The notes under the pieces were generated by a model that searched no databases, was not told the DNA's origin, and saw only the letters and a program-made list of their open reading frames with translations. From Malus domestica (lineage: Eukaryota > Streptophyta > Magnoliopsida > Rosales > Rosaceae), in assembly GCF_042453785.1 (NCBI RefSeq), contig NC_091665.1, positions 5,281,501 through 5,345,500 of the forward strand: 64,000 nucleotides of DNA, given 5' to 3'. Each line of letters opens with the position of its first letter. Positions within the stretch are counted from its first letter, which is position 1. Positions 30,207 through 43,827 of the stretch are shown piece after piece. Both the position numbers and the translations under genes were made by a program.

Positions 30207-33200
30207 TCACCCAGAAAGAATTGTTGGGTGTGCATCCCAAAAGGTTGGCTCAATAATATTACAATGTTCTACAATAACTCTTTTCCCAGAATTACCATTA
30301 CATTCTTCCTTCTCGTGTATCCTTGTGGTGTCTTCCTGCATACAAATAATATACAAGGTTTAAAATAAAAACTCGCATACCACAGGAAAATCATAGAGAG
30401 GACTAGCATGTAATAAACCATAAGGATAGGCTAGCCCTTTGACATCTTCAGTGGGTCTCGACTTTCATATGTGTGCGTGGGTGTGTTTCCTAGTGGCCAA
30501 AGAAATATTGTCCTACATTATTGGCGAGAGTTGGTGCATTATCTACTCAAGGCTCCAGACCTCTCAAAGCTAGGCCACCATTCCTTAAAAAACATCATAT
30601 GTGGGTTTTCCTTTCATAAATGTGTGATCCTAAACAGGAACAAGGGAATCAGAAAATAAATAAACAGAGAGATGCAATTTTCTCTTTTTTGCCGATAAGA
30701 GATCCACTAGTGCCCAAACCACCTTAGTTGGGATATAGCACTAAGAAATATTCACATCCAAGTAGGAAAGAAAGATAACCTTGTCCCACAAAGCAGAAGA
30801 TCCATGGCGGAACATGACTGGTAATTTGTTGTACTCGATACCAAATTGGTTAAGCAATTTCTCTTTGTCTCCTGTTTGAGTACCCTGGCAATTAAAATTT
30901 GAAAAACATTATGAGAGGGAAATGATGAGAATATAGAAACAGAAAACTTCAACAGTAAGTTTTCTTGATTGTATTTACTTGACTGAGAACTTTACACATT
31001 GTGTAGGAATATATATAGCCTTTGGCTATTTACATAGATACCCCTAACTACTTTATAACTATCTTAACTAATCACAACTAATACAATCAGTTAATGTACA
31101 GTAACAGAATTATTAACAGTAGCAGACTTAGATGACTTGTCATTCTCCCTAATACACCCCCTCAAGCGAGAAGGGGGATCAGAAATGAGGCCAATGGGAA
31201 GCTTGGAACACAGATAATTAAATCTGGTTTTAGACAGAGACTTGGTGTGAAGATCAGCTAATTGGTCTTCACTGCAGATGAACTTGACTTTGAGAAGTTG
31301 AGCCAAAACCAATTCTCTAATATAGTGATAATCGATCTCAACATGCTTTGTTCGAGCATGAAAGACAGGATTAGATGCTAAAGATATTGCTGATATGTTG
31401 TCACACCAAAGAGTAGGGAATGTAGAGAGAGGATAGTGCAGATCTTTGAGAATCTTGCAAACCCAAGTTATCTCAGCAGCTGTGTGAGCTAAGGAGCGAT
31501 ATTCAACCTCTGTAGAGGACCTTGCAACAGTACTTTGTTTCTTGGCACTCCAGCTGATAAGATTGGAACCCAAAAATACACAATAACCAGTGGTTGATCT
31601 CCTGTCAATTGTGCAACCAGCCCAGTCGGCATCCGAGTAGGCAGAAAGATGGACAGGACCTTTAGTGAACCACACACCATGTGAGATAGAGCCTTTGAGA
31701 AATCTGAGAACCCTTTTTGCGGCCTGGAGATGTTGTTCCCTGGGAGCATGCATGAATTGGCAGATTTGGTTCACAGCAAAAGCAAGGTTGGGTCTAGTCC
31801 AAGTAAGATATTGTAAACCACCAACAATGGAGCGATATTCAGTAGGATTGGACAGAAGAGGGCCACTGTGATCTAATTTCTTAGAGCCAAGGGGAGTGCA
31901 ACAAGGTTTTGCACCCTCCATATTTGTTTTCTTGAGAAGATCCAATAAGTACTTTGTTTGATGGAGAAATATACCCTGTGAAGATCGATGTACTTCTAAG
32001 CCCAAGAAATAATGAAGAGGACCAAGGTCTTTTACTGGAAATTGAGCCCCAAGTTGCTGAATGAAGTGTTGACAGAGGTGAGGATAGGGTCCGGTGACAA
32101 GAATGTCATCAACATAGACAAGGACAATGACTAACTGAGGACCATTGAGAACAAATAAAGAAGCATCTGAGGATGATTGGGTGAATCCAAGAGAGTGAAG
32201 AGCTTGGAACAGTTTATCAAACCAAGCTCGAGGAGCTTGTTTGAGGCCATACAACGATTTCCTCAACTTACACACAGATGTAGGGTGTAAGGGATCAACA
32301 AAACCAGGGGGTTGTTGCATGTAGACATCCTCCTTTAAGTCTCCATGAAGAAAGGCATTACTAATGTCCAATTGATTGAGAAACCAATTATATTGCACAG
32401 CAAGGGTAAGAAGGATCCGAATTGTAACCGGTTTGGCAACTGGACTGAAGGTTTCTTGAAAGTCAATACCTTCTTGTTGATGAAAACCCTTGGCCACAAG
32501 CCGGGCTTTATATCTGTCAACAGTGCCATCGGGCTTCTTCTTAATCCGGAAAACCCACTTGCAGCCCACTAAGTTTTGAGAATGGTGAGAAGGAACAAGA
32601 GACCAAGTACCAGTGGTTAGCAAGGCATTAAATTCATCTTGCATAGCTTGCCTCCAATGAGCATGCTTAGAAGCTTGCAAGTATGTTGTAGGAACATAAT
32701 CCATATCAACTGGATGTGGGTGCTTAGTTGCTGCACAGGCTCTCGACGTGAGTATACCAGCCTTGGATCTAGTAATCATTGGATGAGAATTAACAGGGGC
32801 AGGAGGATGACTCTGTTGATTTTGGGAGAAAGATGAATGTGCTGAAGGAGGAACAAAACTGGAAGAAGAGCCAACTGAGACAGGTGCAGGGGAGGATGAA
32901 GATGAAGAAATAGGAACAGGCACAGAAGCACATAATGGTGATGTAGATGGCTGACTGAAAACAGGAGGAATGTGTTTGCTAAAATGAAGATCCAGAGAGG
33001 ATGAAATTGTTGGTGAGGAAGATGGAGGACTTGGAACAGGAAAAGAGTGTTGATTGTGGGACAACTGAAATGGATAAGTACTTTCATCGAATACAACATG
33101 ACGAGAGATGTAGATGCGATTGGTGATAGGATCAAGGCACCTATAGCCTTTGTGTTGAAGACTATACCCCAAGAAAACACACTTTTTTGCTCTTGGGATC

Positions 33201-36200
33201 CAATTTGCTATGAAAGTAAGGTTTGAGCCAAGGAAAGCATTGGCAACCAAATACTTTGAGCTTAGAGTAGTCTGGATGGTTGTGAAATAGCAACTGCCAA
33301 GGGGACTGTGAAATGCCAGAAATAGGAAGGCGATTAATAAGATAGATAGCAGTGGAGAATGCTTCTACCCAGAAAATATGAGGGACATGAGATGCAAGAA
33401 GCAAAGTGCGAGCTGTTTCAACAAGGTGCCTGTGCTTTCTTTCTGCACAACCGTTTTGCTCAGGGGTGTGGGGACAACTGAACTGATGAAGAATGCCATG
33501 TTTGCTGAGATATGATGCAAAAGAGTGACTAGTAAATTCACCCCCTGAATCCGAACGCAGAACCTTTATTTTATTTCCAAGTGAATTTTCTACATATGAT
33601 TTGAAGACAACAAATGTAGAAAATACATCTGACTTAGATTTCAAAGGAAAGAACCAACTATATTTGCTATAGTCATCAACAATGAGCAAATAATATTGAA
33701 AACCACTACTTGATGTGATTGAGGCAGGTCCCCACAGGTCACAGTGCAGTAGTTGAAGGCTGTGAGTTGTTGATGAAGTAGCAGCTTTAAATGGAAGCTT
33801 ATGATTCTTGGCAAGAGCACAATCCGAACAAAAAAAGTCCACAGTAGACTTGCCTTGTAAAGCAAGATTATTGGATGAAAGGAGCCTTCTGAAAATGGAG
33901 GAGGAAGGGTGACCCAAACGCTTGTGCCAAATTGTAACTGGAGCTTTAATACTAAGTAAAGCTGTAGGTGAAAGAGGATGAAGATTGCTGGAACTTTGAA
34001 GAGGATAGAAGCCATCTCTAACCGGTCCCCGTAAAAGCATCTTCCCCGAAATACGATCCTTGACATAGGATCCATAAGGGTCAAGTGTCAATGAACAATT
34101 ATTATCATTAACAAACTGATAAGCAGATAAGAGATTATGGGTTATGTGGGGAACATGTAAAACATTTCTCAATTGAAAAGAGTTATGAGAGGTGTGCAGA
34201 GTAGATGAACCAACATTGAGGATGGATAAACCTTTACCATCTCCAATATACACTTTATCCTCGCCAGTGTAGGGAGTAGGAGAGGTGAGGTTAGCAACAT
34301 CATTAGTGATATGAGAGGTTGCCCCTGAATCAATTAACCAAGGCTGAGATGGTTTAGCAGAATGCTGTGCACACATGGCAGCAAGCTTAGCTGGAGGAAT
34401 ACGACCACAGATGTCAGGATTCATACGATCAAAGCAGTCAATAGCCTCATGACTGGTAGAACCACAGATTTGACAAAGCACTTTGAAGTGAGAAGAGCCT
34501 TGATTGCTGCGAAAGCCTTGATAACCTCGATTGCCACGGTTATTAGGAAAATTACCACGATTACCTCGATGACCTCGATTGGAAAAGAACTGTCCCTTAG
34601 TGTTCCTGCCACGATTAGAGTTGAACCGAGAGGCAGAGTGAAGAGGGTGATTCTGAGCAGCAAAAGCAGATGGAGTAGGAAGGAGAGGAGGCTGAGACTG
34701 CACCGAGAAAGCCTGAAAAGATTCAGGGACAGGAGATGAACTGACAGTTTTGCGTCTGGCCATAGACAATTCCTTTGTGAGAAGGAGGCCATGAAGTTCA
34801 TCAAGAGAGGTAGAGGACAATCGGAGCATGATACAGTCGATGAAAGACTCAAATTCATCAGGCAAGCCATGTAGTGTGGCGGCGATAAGATCTCGATCAG
34901 AGACAGAAGCACCAGCAGCTTGCAGAGAATCTGAAATTTCCTTGAGTTCTTGAAGATAGTCAGAGATGGAACGCGATCCTTTCTGAACAGATTGAAGGAG
35001 CGATCGCAGCTGATGGATATGAGCCTCTGAAATTCCACCAAAGCATTGTTCAAGATTTACCCAAAGTTCTCGAGAGGATGAAACCCCAACCGTGAACGGG
35101 ATGATTTCCACAGAAAGTGTGGAATTCAACCAGATCAAAAGATTTTGATCTTTCTCATACCAGTCCTCAAAAGCAGGATTGATGCTACAATCAGGCAGAA
35201 ATGGCGATGGACAGACGTCAGTACCATCGATTACTCCAAGAAGCTTGTATCGCCGGAAAATCGGGCCAAACAGGGCGCGCCATGGTAGGTAATTGGATCT
35301 TTTGAGCTTGATCGGCACCATGCTGCCGATGTTATGAATTGTGAGAGAAGTGTAGGAAGTCAGAGGACTCGGATTTCCAGAGGAATTAGGGTTTCCAGAG
35401 AAATTAGGGTTTGGGCTCGAGGGGGAGATGACCGGAGAAGATGAACCAGTCGATTGAGCCGCCATTACTGACAGAAATCAAGAAATACTACAAGATCAGA
35501 AGGGAAGAAGTGACGATCAGAGAAGAAAAAATCGATCAAGAGTCGATCGATGCAGCAAGCGAAGAGAAAGATCGAAGCTGTGAAGCGGAATGGCGTGATA
35601 CCATATAGAAACAGAAAACTTCAACAGTAAGTTTTCTTGATTGTATTTACTTGACTGAGAACTTTACACATTGTGTAGGAATATATATAGCCTTTGGCTA
35701 TTTACATAGATACCCCTAACTACTTTATAACTATCTTAACTAATCACAACTAATACAATCAATTAATGTACAGTAACAGAATTATTAACAGTAGCAGACT
35801 TAGATGACTTGTCATTCTCCCTAATAGAGAATACAATAAAATGGATTAATAATAAAAGGAAAGCAGAATAAAAGATTAATTAGGTATAGAAATGCTAAAA
35901 AGTTAAAATTTAATAAAAGTGAAGGATAGGTCATTATGAAGGAAAAATGTGTCCCAAATATACCTTCAGGACGAGCTGAGCTTCACTTTTTCTTTTTCCA
36001 GACTTAACAAGCTCCCAGAAACAAGTATTGTATTGGTTGTTAATGTGGCCTGAAACCCATAAGAAATGTAAGTCCAATAAATTTACCACCTTATCCAGAT
36101 GAAATTCATATTTTAATGCAACCTTAACAAATTTGAACTGATGTATTGCTTCGAGATTTTATTTACTTAGAATGACAAGACTTAAACCTATTATCCTTTG

Positions 36201-39200
36201 GAAAATTTAGAGCTGAATACTCACAATCGACTTGTCTCCAGGATAGATAATCTCGAAGAATTTCATATGAAGGATAGCAGACAGCACGCCCATCAAAATA
36301 TGGAGGGTACTTCAACTCTTTTTGTGGGAAGAAATCTTTCCATTTCATAACGTACATGGAAGTGAAGAATGACACAATAACAGATACCATCTCACTGCAG
36401 AATTTTAGTAATTCCAATATAGGTAAGAAAGATCAATCTGATTTGTAGGGAAGAAAAGTGATTCAAGGGTAAGCATTATGAAGAACCATGGCAGAGATGT
36501 AAGGTACCGTAAACCAGTGAAAACAGTATTTTAGAATCCAAGAATAAATATACTCCATATAGAGTATCCAGTTAGCATACAAAATTTAGGAAATAAGAAA
36601 GGTGACAGAAGCAAAACCTTGCTTGCCTCTGATAGAATTGAGAATCCTTCTTCAAAACAAAGCTGTAATAACAGAAACAATGAGATTACAGATGATATAG
36701 ACCACAAAGTTCAGATACAAAACATATTCTATACCTGTATTCGTCACTGACTCCATAAGAGAAAACCAAGTCTTGGAACTCTTTTAGAACAGCCACTGCA
36801 CATGAATTCATAAGGTTGATAGCTTGCTCATCATTCGGCTTCACAAATTCATGAACTTCAGAAAACCTTGCAAACCCAAACAACTGAGAATCATTTCTTG
36901 AATCTTTCGAGGATAATTAACAATAAAAATAACATGCATCCATAAAGAAAACTTGATTATTCTGAGTTGTAGGTTAATTGCGGAATGGCAGAAAAGTTGC
37001 ATCCCTTAGTTTGTTAAAGCGGAGACTACCATTGTTGTTCTTTGTAGTTAATGTGATAGATGACAAACATGTTTAAAAGAGATGTCTGATTTGCACAACA
37101 GGTGAAATAACAAGGACCTAATACTTCAGTTGCACCCACTTGATAATATGACATGGGAATTCCTCATAGAGTGATCTAATCTAAGTCAATTTTTGTAACC
37201 TGTTAAAATTTTATGATTGGAACCATTTGTAAGGATATCCCACAAGGTGACTCTACCACCCCTAATAATTAGCAGCCCAAGAGAAGACAGTCACAGTAAC
37301 AACGACCATAATTATGTTACCCTTGTCATGTGAGTAACAGTTTACCTGTGAAAATGGCAACCATCGATCCTAATTACAACCCATGTTGATGGGATCAGTT
37401 TGTCTTCATGCTGGAAGGACCTAATATAATCAGGTTCAACTTTTCCAATATCCTTTGTAAAACAACCAAGTTCCTTCTGAAGATGTGTGTGCTTGTTCCA
37501 AAAACTTCTCTCAGCTATATTCTTCGAATGGACCATGCTTGACTTTCTCCTAAGTCTCTTGACAGGAGAACCATTTTCATTGTGCTTCACAACTTCAAAC
37601 ACCTGAACAATGTACGATGGAGATCTCAGAACAATGTACGATCGGCAAACCAAATAAATTTTTCTTAACAGAAAATAAAAAAGGCACAGTATTTGTACCA
37701 ATAGACACCCAAATTCTTTTCAAATAGACAAGTTAAGATCCAAGGTTCTTGGACTTTGGAGCAAGTTTGTTATTTCTCTACTAAGAAATTTCCAATACAA
37801 GATCATATACATGATTTTGTTTCCTAGAGGCCGAAAATCTTGTCCCCATAAACTTCAATTTGGTTATTATGTGCTACATCAAAAAGATATCCCACGTTAT
37901 ACAGCATGAAACCAGTATCATTTGACGCACCAAAACTTCATCAAATGACTCTGAAAATCAAAACTAACTAGTTTTTGAAACCCATAAGATACTAATTTGA
38001 ATTCCTAAGGATTTGCTCATAATAAACTAAACCAAATTGTTTTTTTTCTTTTCAAATAATCATTTCCAAAGCTTGAATACGAAAGAGTGGTTCTAACCGA
38101 CTTGACAGTAGGTGTTACTTTGGCAGAGAAGTTTAGTTTGAATCTAAAATTTAAAAAAAAAATGAAAAAAGTCAAGTGCTCAAGTGTCACATGAGGTAAA
38201 ATTCTTGTGGTATTGTTAAAATCTTCCCAAAACAAGAAATTGAAACCTTTGCTGAGATGAGTAAGATAGACTCCACTACAGAATAAAAGATTACCTCTGT
38301 TTTCAAAACGCAAGATCCTTGTCGAAACATTGAATGCAACTTTTGATAGTTGATATCACACTTTCTGTAAAGAAGGTCATTTTTTTCTTCCTTGCTGCTG
38401 TCCTGCAGAATACGTAGATGCATGACAAGTGAAAAAAAAACTGCAAGCATAAAAAGAACATTTAGCATGCCAATTTGAACGTTAAAAATTATTTATCATA
38501 TCATAGAAGAAAAATAATCCACATTCAAAAGAAAAAGATAGGTACTTTCTACCATATACCTATTCTCAAATGGTTAAACTAGAAAAATTAGGCCATTTTG
38601 AAAGATGGCAAAGAAGAGACTGTAGAGATTGATGATACAAATATTTGAGTATCTAATAAGTTAGTGATAACATAATGTTAAAAGGGAAATGACAGAAAAA
38701 TGAATATAATTACAAGGAACTAGTCAAATTCAAGTGTCTTCCACAGATAATCATGCATATTAATATGCCAATTAGTGCATAAAATGAAAATTAATTCTTC
38801 CCACCTTTAGTAAGTCCACTGCTTCGCTTTTGGTCATTCCAGATTTAATTAGCTCCCATAGGCAGGTGTTATGCAGGTTATTTGTATGACCTGCAAAATG
38901 CAAAACGTAAATGGAAAATTTACTTGAAAATTTTACTTGAATCAGAGACCTATTAGTTGAAGATAAGTATAGTAACTTCCATACTCGAAACATCATTGCA
39001 AGACTACTCACAATTGTTTTGTCTCCACAAAAGATATGACTGAAGGACTTCTTCTGATGCACAGCGTATAACATGTGCATGAAATGAAGGGTTGTACATT
39101 AATTCCTTATGAGGGAAGAATTCTCTCCATTTCATGACATATGCAGAGGTGAAGAAAGATACGATAATGGTCCCTACTTTGCTGCACGTAAAAATTGTAC

Positions 39201-40214
39201 GTAAATGAATGACTTAACACAAACTGAAACTGAATACAGACCATTACCAAATTTACCTAAACGATAATCCACCAAATAAGATTGGTGTCAGTTTCTACAA
39301 GATAATAAATAATAAATTTATAATTCTTTTTATTTTTCATCCCCATAATTAATAAGCCAAATCACCTATTTTCTCTCAAAAACTACCTCCCCGACTCCTA
39401 CTTCTTTGAATATATAGCGTTCGCCAACACAGATTCACATCCGCAGAGAGATACATTGTCTTTAGTATACTTTTCTTCCTCTACGTATTTCAACTTGATC
39501 CAAATCAACCTAAAATATTTCAAATTCCAGTAAGAGGGTGACATGGGTGGTTAACAACTAATTTGCACAGTTTAGCGATAAGTAAGGCACATTCAACCCG
39601 AGAAATTCAATTTGGACCTGATTTAGTATAATGTACAGAAATGAACATATTAGTTCTGAACCGATATTCATTTTCTTCAACTCAGAGTGCCCACCAATCA
39701 TTTTACAAACATCTTAGCTGCATCACAGGCCAAGAGAGCTGAATTAAAGTTGAGAATTAAAACCTGGCACGCCTTTGGTAGAACCTGGACGTCTTCTTGA
39801 AGACAAAGCTACAAGCACAGCGCCAAGAAATAACAGTGTGAGGCTCTCTTACAGCTAAGTTAACATAAACGAAACACATATACAGTACTACCTGTATTCA
39901 TCACTGAAGCCATATGAAAACACTACATCTGGAAATGCCTCTGACACAGAAATTGCGCATGAATTCATCAAATTCAGAGCTACCTCATCATTTGGTTTCT
40001 CAAATTCATGAACTTCAGAAAACCTAACCAGAAAAGAAAAGGAAAAAAGGAGAACGTCACCATCCACATCGCCTCAAGATCAGAGAGAGAGAGAGAGAAG
40101 TAGGAAGCACCTTTGAAAATCACGACCATCAATCCGAACAACGATCAAATTGGGCCGGAAAACCTCGTCTTCAACTTCATACGACTTGACATACTCGTAT
40201 TTACTGTTTGCCAT
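30207..40214 (-). CDS. THG1: tRNA(His) guanylyltransferase, two-domain plant type
   Basis: Thirteen exons join into 522 residues with GT-AG introns (5' to 3'): 40111-40214, 39892-40023, 39764-39808, 39012-39181, 38805-38890, 38295-38402, 37346-37602, 36735-36866, 36618-36662, 36225-36394, 35964-36049, 30780-30884, 30207-30335. The enzyme adds G-1 to the 5' end of tRNA-His, needed for recognition by histidyl-tRNA synthetase. It has two tandem THG1 domains. Both keep the metal-binding carboxylates: RIDG D29 with SDEY D76/E77, and RIDG D295 with D342/E343. A basic linker (VKRLRRK) in exon 7 may be a nuclear signal. The C-terminus has [13 protein letters not shown]. The start [13 protein letters not shown] at 40214 matches the usual family start; an in-frame ATG at 40268 would add 18 residues. 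Intron 11 holds a complete copia element. Confidence 0.93.
31091..33250 (-). CDS. Copia reverse transcriptase-RNase H part (second frame)
   Basis: The effective coding part starts at the frameshift near 33187 with CVFLGY. RT boxes include [31 protein letters not shown] and YVDDILVTG. RNase H motifs are DADWAGC and SSTEVEYRS (Val where Ala is usual). There is no stop before the 3' LTR; the frame runs about 64 bases into it and stops at 31091. Confidence 0.9.
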   Translation of the reverse strand: MVANAFLGSNLTFIANWIPRAKKCVFLGYSLQHKGYRCLDPITNRIYISRHVVFDESTYPFQLSHNQHSFPVPSPPSSSPTISSSLDLHFSKHIPPVFSQPSTSPLCASVPVPISSSSSSPAPVSVGSSSSFVPPSAHSSFSQNQQSHPPAPVNSHPMITRSKAGILTSRACAATKHPHPVDMDYVPTTYLQASKHAHWRQAMQDEFNALLTTGTWSLVPSHHSQNLVGCKWVFRIKKKPDGTVDRYKARLVAKGFHQQEGIDFQETFSPVAKPVTIRILLTLAVQYNWFLNQLDISNAFLHGDLKEDVYMQQPPGFVDPLHPTSVCKLRKSLYGLKQAPRAWFDKLFQALHSLGFTQSSSDASLFVLNGPQLVIVLVYVDDILVTGPYPHLCQHFIQQLGAQFPVKDLGPLHYFLGLEVHRSSQGIFLHQTKYLLDLLKKTNMEGAKPCCTPLGSKKLDHSGPLLSNPTEYRSIVGGLQYLTWTRPNLAFAVNQICQFMHAPREQHLQAAKRVLRFLKGSISHGVWFTKGPVHLSAYSDADWAGCTIDRRSTTGYCVFLGSNLISWSAKKQSTVARSSTEVEYRSLAHTAAEITWVCKILKDLHYPLSTFPTLWCDNISAISLASNPVFHARTKHVEIDYHYIRELVLAQLLKVKFICSEDQLADLHTKSLSKTRFNYLCSKLPIGLISDPPSRLRGCIRENDKSSKSATVNNSVTVH
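33162..35465 (-). CDS. Copia Gag-protease-integrase part (first frame)
   Basis: 767 residues from ATG 35465. A Gag-type N-terminus (NYLPWRALF) is followed by Gly/Arg/Asn-rich linkers and a CCHC knuckle ([14 protein letters not shown]). The protease DSGATSHIT is near residue 373, then integrase [10 protein letters not shown] and DSGGEFTS with [14 protein letters not shown]. The frame ends soon after DPKSKK because the run at 33183-33188 has one extra T/A; the neighbouring frame continues the same protein. One polymorphic base therefore splits an otherwise complete polyprotein. It could be a real lesion or a homopolymer sequencing error. Confidence 0.9.
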   Translation of the reverse strand: MAAQSTGSSSPVISPSSPNPNFSGNPNSSGNPSPLTSYTSLTIHNIGSMVPIKLKRSNYLPWRALFGPIFRRYKLLGVIDGTDVCPSPFLPDCSINPAFEDWYEKDQNLLIWLNSTLSVEIIPFTVGVSSSRELWVNLEQCFGGISEAHIHQLRSLLQSVQKGSRSISDYLQELKEISDSLQAAGASVSDRDLIAATLHGLPDEFESFIDCIMLRLSSTSLDELHGLLLTKELSMARRKTVSSSPVPESFQAFSVQSQPPLLPTPSAFAAQNHPLHSASRFNSNRGRNTKGQFFSNRGHRGNRGNFPNNRGNRGYQGFRSNQGSSHFKVLCQICGSTSHEAIDCFDRMNPDICGRIPPAKLAAMCAQHSAKPSQPWLIDSGATSHITNDVANLTSPTPYTGEDKVYIGDGKGLSILNVGSSTLHTSHNSFQLRNVLHVPHITHNLLSAYQFVNDNNCSLTLDPYGSYVKDRISGKMLLRGPVRDGFYPLQSSSNLHPLSPTALLSIKAPVTIWHKRLGHPSSSIFRRLLSSNNLALQGKSTVDFFCSDCALAKNHKLPFKAATSSTTHSLQLLHCDLWGPASITSSSGFQYYLLIVDDYSKYSWFFPLKSKSDVFSTFVVFKSYVENSLGNKIKVLRSDSGGEFTSHSFASYLSKHGILHQFSCPHTPEQNGCAERKHRHLVETARTLLLASHVPHIFWVEAFSTAIYLINRLPISGISQSPWQLLFHNHPDYSKLKVFGCQCFPWLKPYFHSKLDPKSKKVCFLGV

Positions 40215-40907
40215 CTCCACCACCTCTGCGAACGATCTCTCAGCCTCGAAATTTGAAGCCCCAATCACAGGATCGCTTCCTCTCTTGGGTTTGTGGCGCG
40301 CGCATAAACTGATGGAGTGTAGCGGTTTTAGGATGAAAAGACAAAAAAGCCCCTCTTGATCTCCAACACTACCAGTCTGCTACTGACGAGTAATTAACCC
40401 AATTTCATAAATGTCACTTTTTATAAAAGCTTTCGCATATAACAGAAAACTCAAGTGAATAGACCTAAATACCCTAAAAATCCATATCCATATATAGAAG
40501 AAATTCAAGAAAGTTGAAGATTCATGATTGCAATCATTGGTGTCTTAAACAAGCGCACCAATTCCTCATGCTTGGAACGAATTGTTGTTTCTCCATTTGC
40601 TCCATTAGCATATTTGCATCTTGAACAAGCGCACCGATTCTCATTTGCATGCCAATGCATCGTGTTTGGGCAATACTCAGTCACAAGCAAGGCGCTTAAT
40701 TTTTAGTGGTACACACCAGAGTGCTGATTGAGGTTTAGCACACATACAAACATAGGCATGATGAGTTAAAACATATGGTAATCAATTTTTTTTTTCTGCA
40801 TAATGATAACAAGATATACAAACTTCAAGAGGCCCCAAAAATGCAAATGCATTCTTGAAAACCACATCACAGCTATGAATGTGCCTTCAACATCAGGCAC
40901 ACTCAAG

Positions 40908-42546
40908 TAGGGCTGGGCAAGGGCCGGGCCGGGCCCAATTTTGAAGGAATCGGACCGGACCGAAGTTTAAAAGAAATGGACCGGTCCGGGGTGGGTACAA
41001 CATATTTTAAAATAGGAATCGGACCGAACCTGGCCCGTTTGAATTTTATTTTATTTTTATTTTTTTTGGGAAAAAAAACACTTAATCCACAAACAACCTA
41101 CACAACCCAACAACAAGAAATAGCCGCACAAATGCATCTTTTTTGTTGAAACCAACTTAAATAGATTTGGGCAACAAAAACCTTCGTATAAAAACACCAA
41201 ACGCAAAGGCTAAAACCAGAATCACAAAACAAAATTAGAAACAGATGAGATCCAAGTAACACCTAGAAGGATAAAAAATAGACTAAGCAACTCCCAAACT
41301 CCAGTTTAGGACTTTCCAAATACAAATGCATGAATCTTCACTAAAAAACCTCGCTGACAGGATTTGATAGTGAAGTCATACATTGGTCAAGCACTAAGAC
41401 CCAAGATTTGATCCCATGACTGGCCACAAACAGTTTCTTCATTCGAAAAGGAACAAATGACTCAACCACAGAAATCAATGTAAAATGCAGGTACTCCATC
41501 AATACTTCGATACGATTACAGAACAATATCAATACAAGCTTATGCAGGAGATTTAAAAACACCATTAGAAAAAAAAAAAGGACAAAATCAAGCAGTACCA
41601 GAAGATACCATAAAATAAAATCAAAAGGGAAAAACAAACTCGGATCCAGAGGCAACCACAAAGTCTACTAAATAATCAATAAGACATGCTGGTCATACAA
41701 TATGCATGACTTAATTGAGAAGAAAGAACAAAGTTTCTGGGTCTATCAACGCGTATGACAACAAATCTATAGAAGCATTAGAAATCGTGGTTTCCTTGTG
41801 GCATATCTAGATCAACGCGTATGACAACAAATCTATAGACCGACGATTTTACCACTCAATCGAGTATCAATTAAGGCACATGTTGTTTGCATAAGAAAGA
41901 AGGTGATCTTACCTTGGACCAGGACCAGTACTGGATAAAGCCAGAGGAGGCAGAATGCTCGCAAAGCTAAGAGGGGGCGATGAACCGTTTGCCGACGCAG
42001 ATGAGGCCGTGGGTTGGAGAGGCGCAGAGCTTACAGTTGAGTTGCTCGGAGGACTCGTTGATGGGTGACTTCGGATTTTTCTTCGAACCCGCTGGCCTCC
42101 TAATAGTTTTACGCAGCAAACCAGAAAAAATGATCCAGAATTAGGAGATGATTAAGTGTTTAAGTGATTAAGTGATACCAACCAACCACAATCGAGAAGA
42201 TGGGTGGTGCGGGTGCCTGGGTGGAACCGTGGAGGGGAAGGGACGACGCACGCGAGACGACGAGAGAAAATCGAGTGACAGGGTCGAGGTCGAGGACGAG
42301 TAGACATAAAACTAACGGTTAAGATTGGATGGAGAGATGATCTCTTCAATCTCATCCGTCCATTGCAATTACAAACGGGCCGGTCCAGTCCTCGTTTTCT
42401 ATACTTCTGGAATCGGTCCGAACCTAAAATTTCAAAGCCCCGCCCCGTCCCGTTCCGTTTCGTTTTTCTTTTTTTAAATTAGAAACCGTTCCGCCCGGTT
42501 CCGTCCCACCTGACCCGCGGTTCCTATACCCATTTGCCCACCCCTA
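40908..42546. mobile_element. 1.64-kb non-autonomous hAT-like element
   Basis: Terminal inverted repeats TAGGGCTGGGCA and TGCCCACCCCTA are each followed by GGGCCGG/ACCGG-rich sub-terminal repeats. The 8-bp flanks CACTCAAG (40900-40907) and CGCTCAAG (42547-42554) form a TSD with one mismatch. No transposase frame remains. An exon-like GC-rich block (about 41915-42110, minus) reads as a Ser/Pro-rich peptide ending at a GT donor and may be a captured host fragment. Confidence 0.82.
41747..41838. repeat. Short direct repeat inside the hAT-like element
   Basis: TCAACGCGTATGACAACAAA with TCTATAG occurs twice, about 65 bp apart. Confidence 0.7.
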
Positions 42547-42969
42547 CGCTCAAGGCCTTAGATGCAAATCTAATTTGAATTTAGTCAATGAAAATAAACG
42601 AGAATAAATATCGAGAAAGTTTTGAAACAATGAATATTCATGTTTTGTAAATTTATCTACCTCACTAGCTAGAAGCAGGCTAGGGCACTCATCTGCACTG
42701 GGTAGAAAATCATCGTACTGTAAGAATTAATGTGATTTCATCATTCATGAATTCATACATGTGAGTTCATCAAACTACCAATTGCAGTTGAACTTGGTAA
42801 ATGAGCTATATATATATATATGGTTAGACTTCTTAAGGTTTTACATTCGAATGAAGTAAAACACACTAGAGGGAAAATTATGATCAAGTCATATTTAAAT
42901 TAATGAAGAACAGTTGGCTTAATAATAACTGAAGATAACTGCATTATTAATGGGATAAGGTAGTTATCT

Positions 42970-43046
42970 ATATATATAAAGTGAGAAGGATAAAAGGTGA
43001 AACATTCAAAATACCAAAAATTGTCTTCAAGAATTCTAAAAATTAC

Positions 43047-43107
<61 letters not shown>

Positions 43108-43169
43108 GAGAAGGATAAAAAGGTTAAACATTCAAAATACCAAAAATTGTCCTTCAAGAATTCTAAAAA
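42970..43169. repeat. Tandem duplication of about 120 bp with (TA)n
   Basis: Two copies of ATAAAGTGAGAAGGATAAAA...CCAAAAATTGTC...AAGAATTCTAAAAA flank a TA dinucleotide run at 43053-43103. The second copy was cut by the MITE at 43170 and resumes at 43828 with TTCTAAAAATTACAATTGAA. Confidence 0.85.
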
Positions 43170-43827
43170 GGGCGCTTTTATTAACACCCCCATGATCTTA
43201 TGAATACACCCCAAGTTCAAAATTATTTTCTAAAATTCCAATTTTAGCCCTTTTATTTGTTGAAGACACCCCACCTTTTTACAATAGTTAACAAATGAAA
43301 ACCTTCCAACATCCTATCTCAACAGCTCACCTACTGCCACCTTTTTTGTCAATGTCGTCGACCAATGATAGCCACCTCCTTCCCGCCGTTCTCTCTCTCT
43401 AGAATTCTCACTTTTGCTAATATTCTACAAGACATGGAATACTATAAAATTGAAATTTTTAATGCCGAAATCAACCTAATCAGCTAGGGATACCTACGTG
43501 ATGGGCGGGAAAAATCTGGAAAAATGTTACTTGCAGAGAAGCAATCCTTCCGTAGTCAACTAGGAAGTGACTTTCTATGAGTTTAATTGTAAGTGACTAG
43601 GAATTGACTTTCTATGAGTTTTAATTGTAAGTCGGCATATGTTTTGGTATACTTAAGATCATTTGGTGGGTGACTGTCGAGGAGTAGTATGGTGAAGAAG
43701 GTGGTGCTGATTTTGTTTGTTTGTTTGCTTTTTATCTAATTTAAATAAGGGTAACATAGGAAGTCCAAACCAAATAAAAGAAAACGGGGTGTATTCATAA
43801 TATTGTGGGGTGCCAATAAAACTACCC
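43170..43827. mobile_element. 658-bp MITE with 9-bp TSD
   Basis: Imperfect inverted ends GGGCGCTTTTATTAACACCCC-type and CCAATAAAACTACCC, each with TATGAATACACCCC-like sub-terminal repeats. A perfect 9-bp duplication TTCTAAAAA lies at 43161-43169 and 43828-43836. Non-coding; Mutator-like by TSD length. Confidence 0.85.

Larger units (their letters stand above)
30932..35826 (-). mobile_element. Complete Ty1-copia element in THG1 intron 11, TA...TA LTR ends
   Basis: LTRs of 223 bp (30932-31154 and 35604-35826) differ at about one position by eye. They read TATTAGGG...TTTCTATA on the sense strand instead of TG...CA. A 5-bp TSD GAGAA flanks the element (30927-30931 and 35827-35831). The primer site TGGTATCACGCCATTC abuts the 5' LTR and resembles the initiator tRNA-Met site. 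The polypurine tract CTTGAGGGGGTG abuts the 3' LTR. It is in the same orientation as THG1 and is evidently young. Confidence 0.94.
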
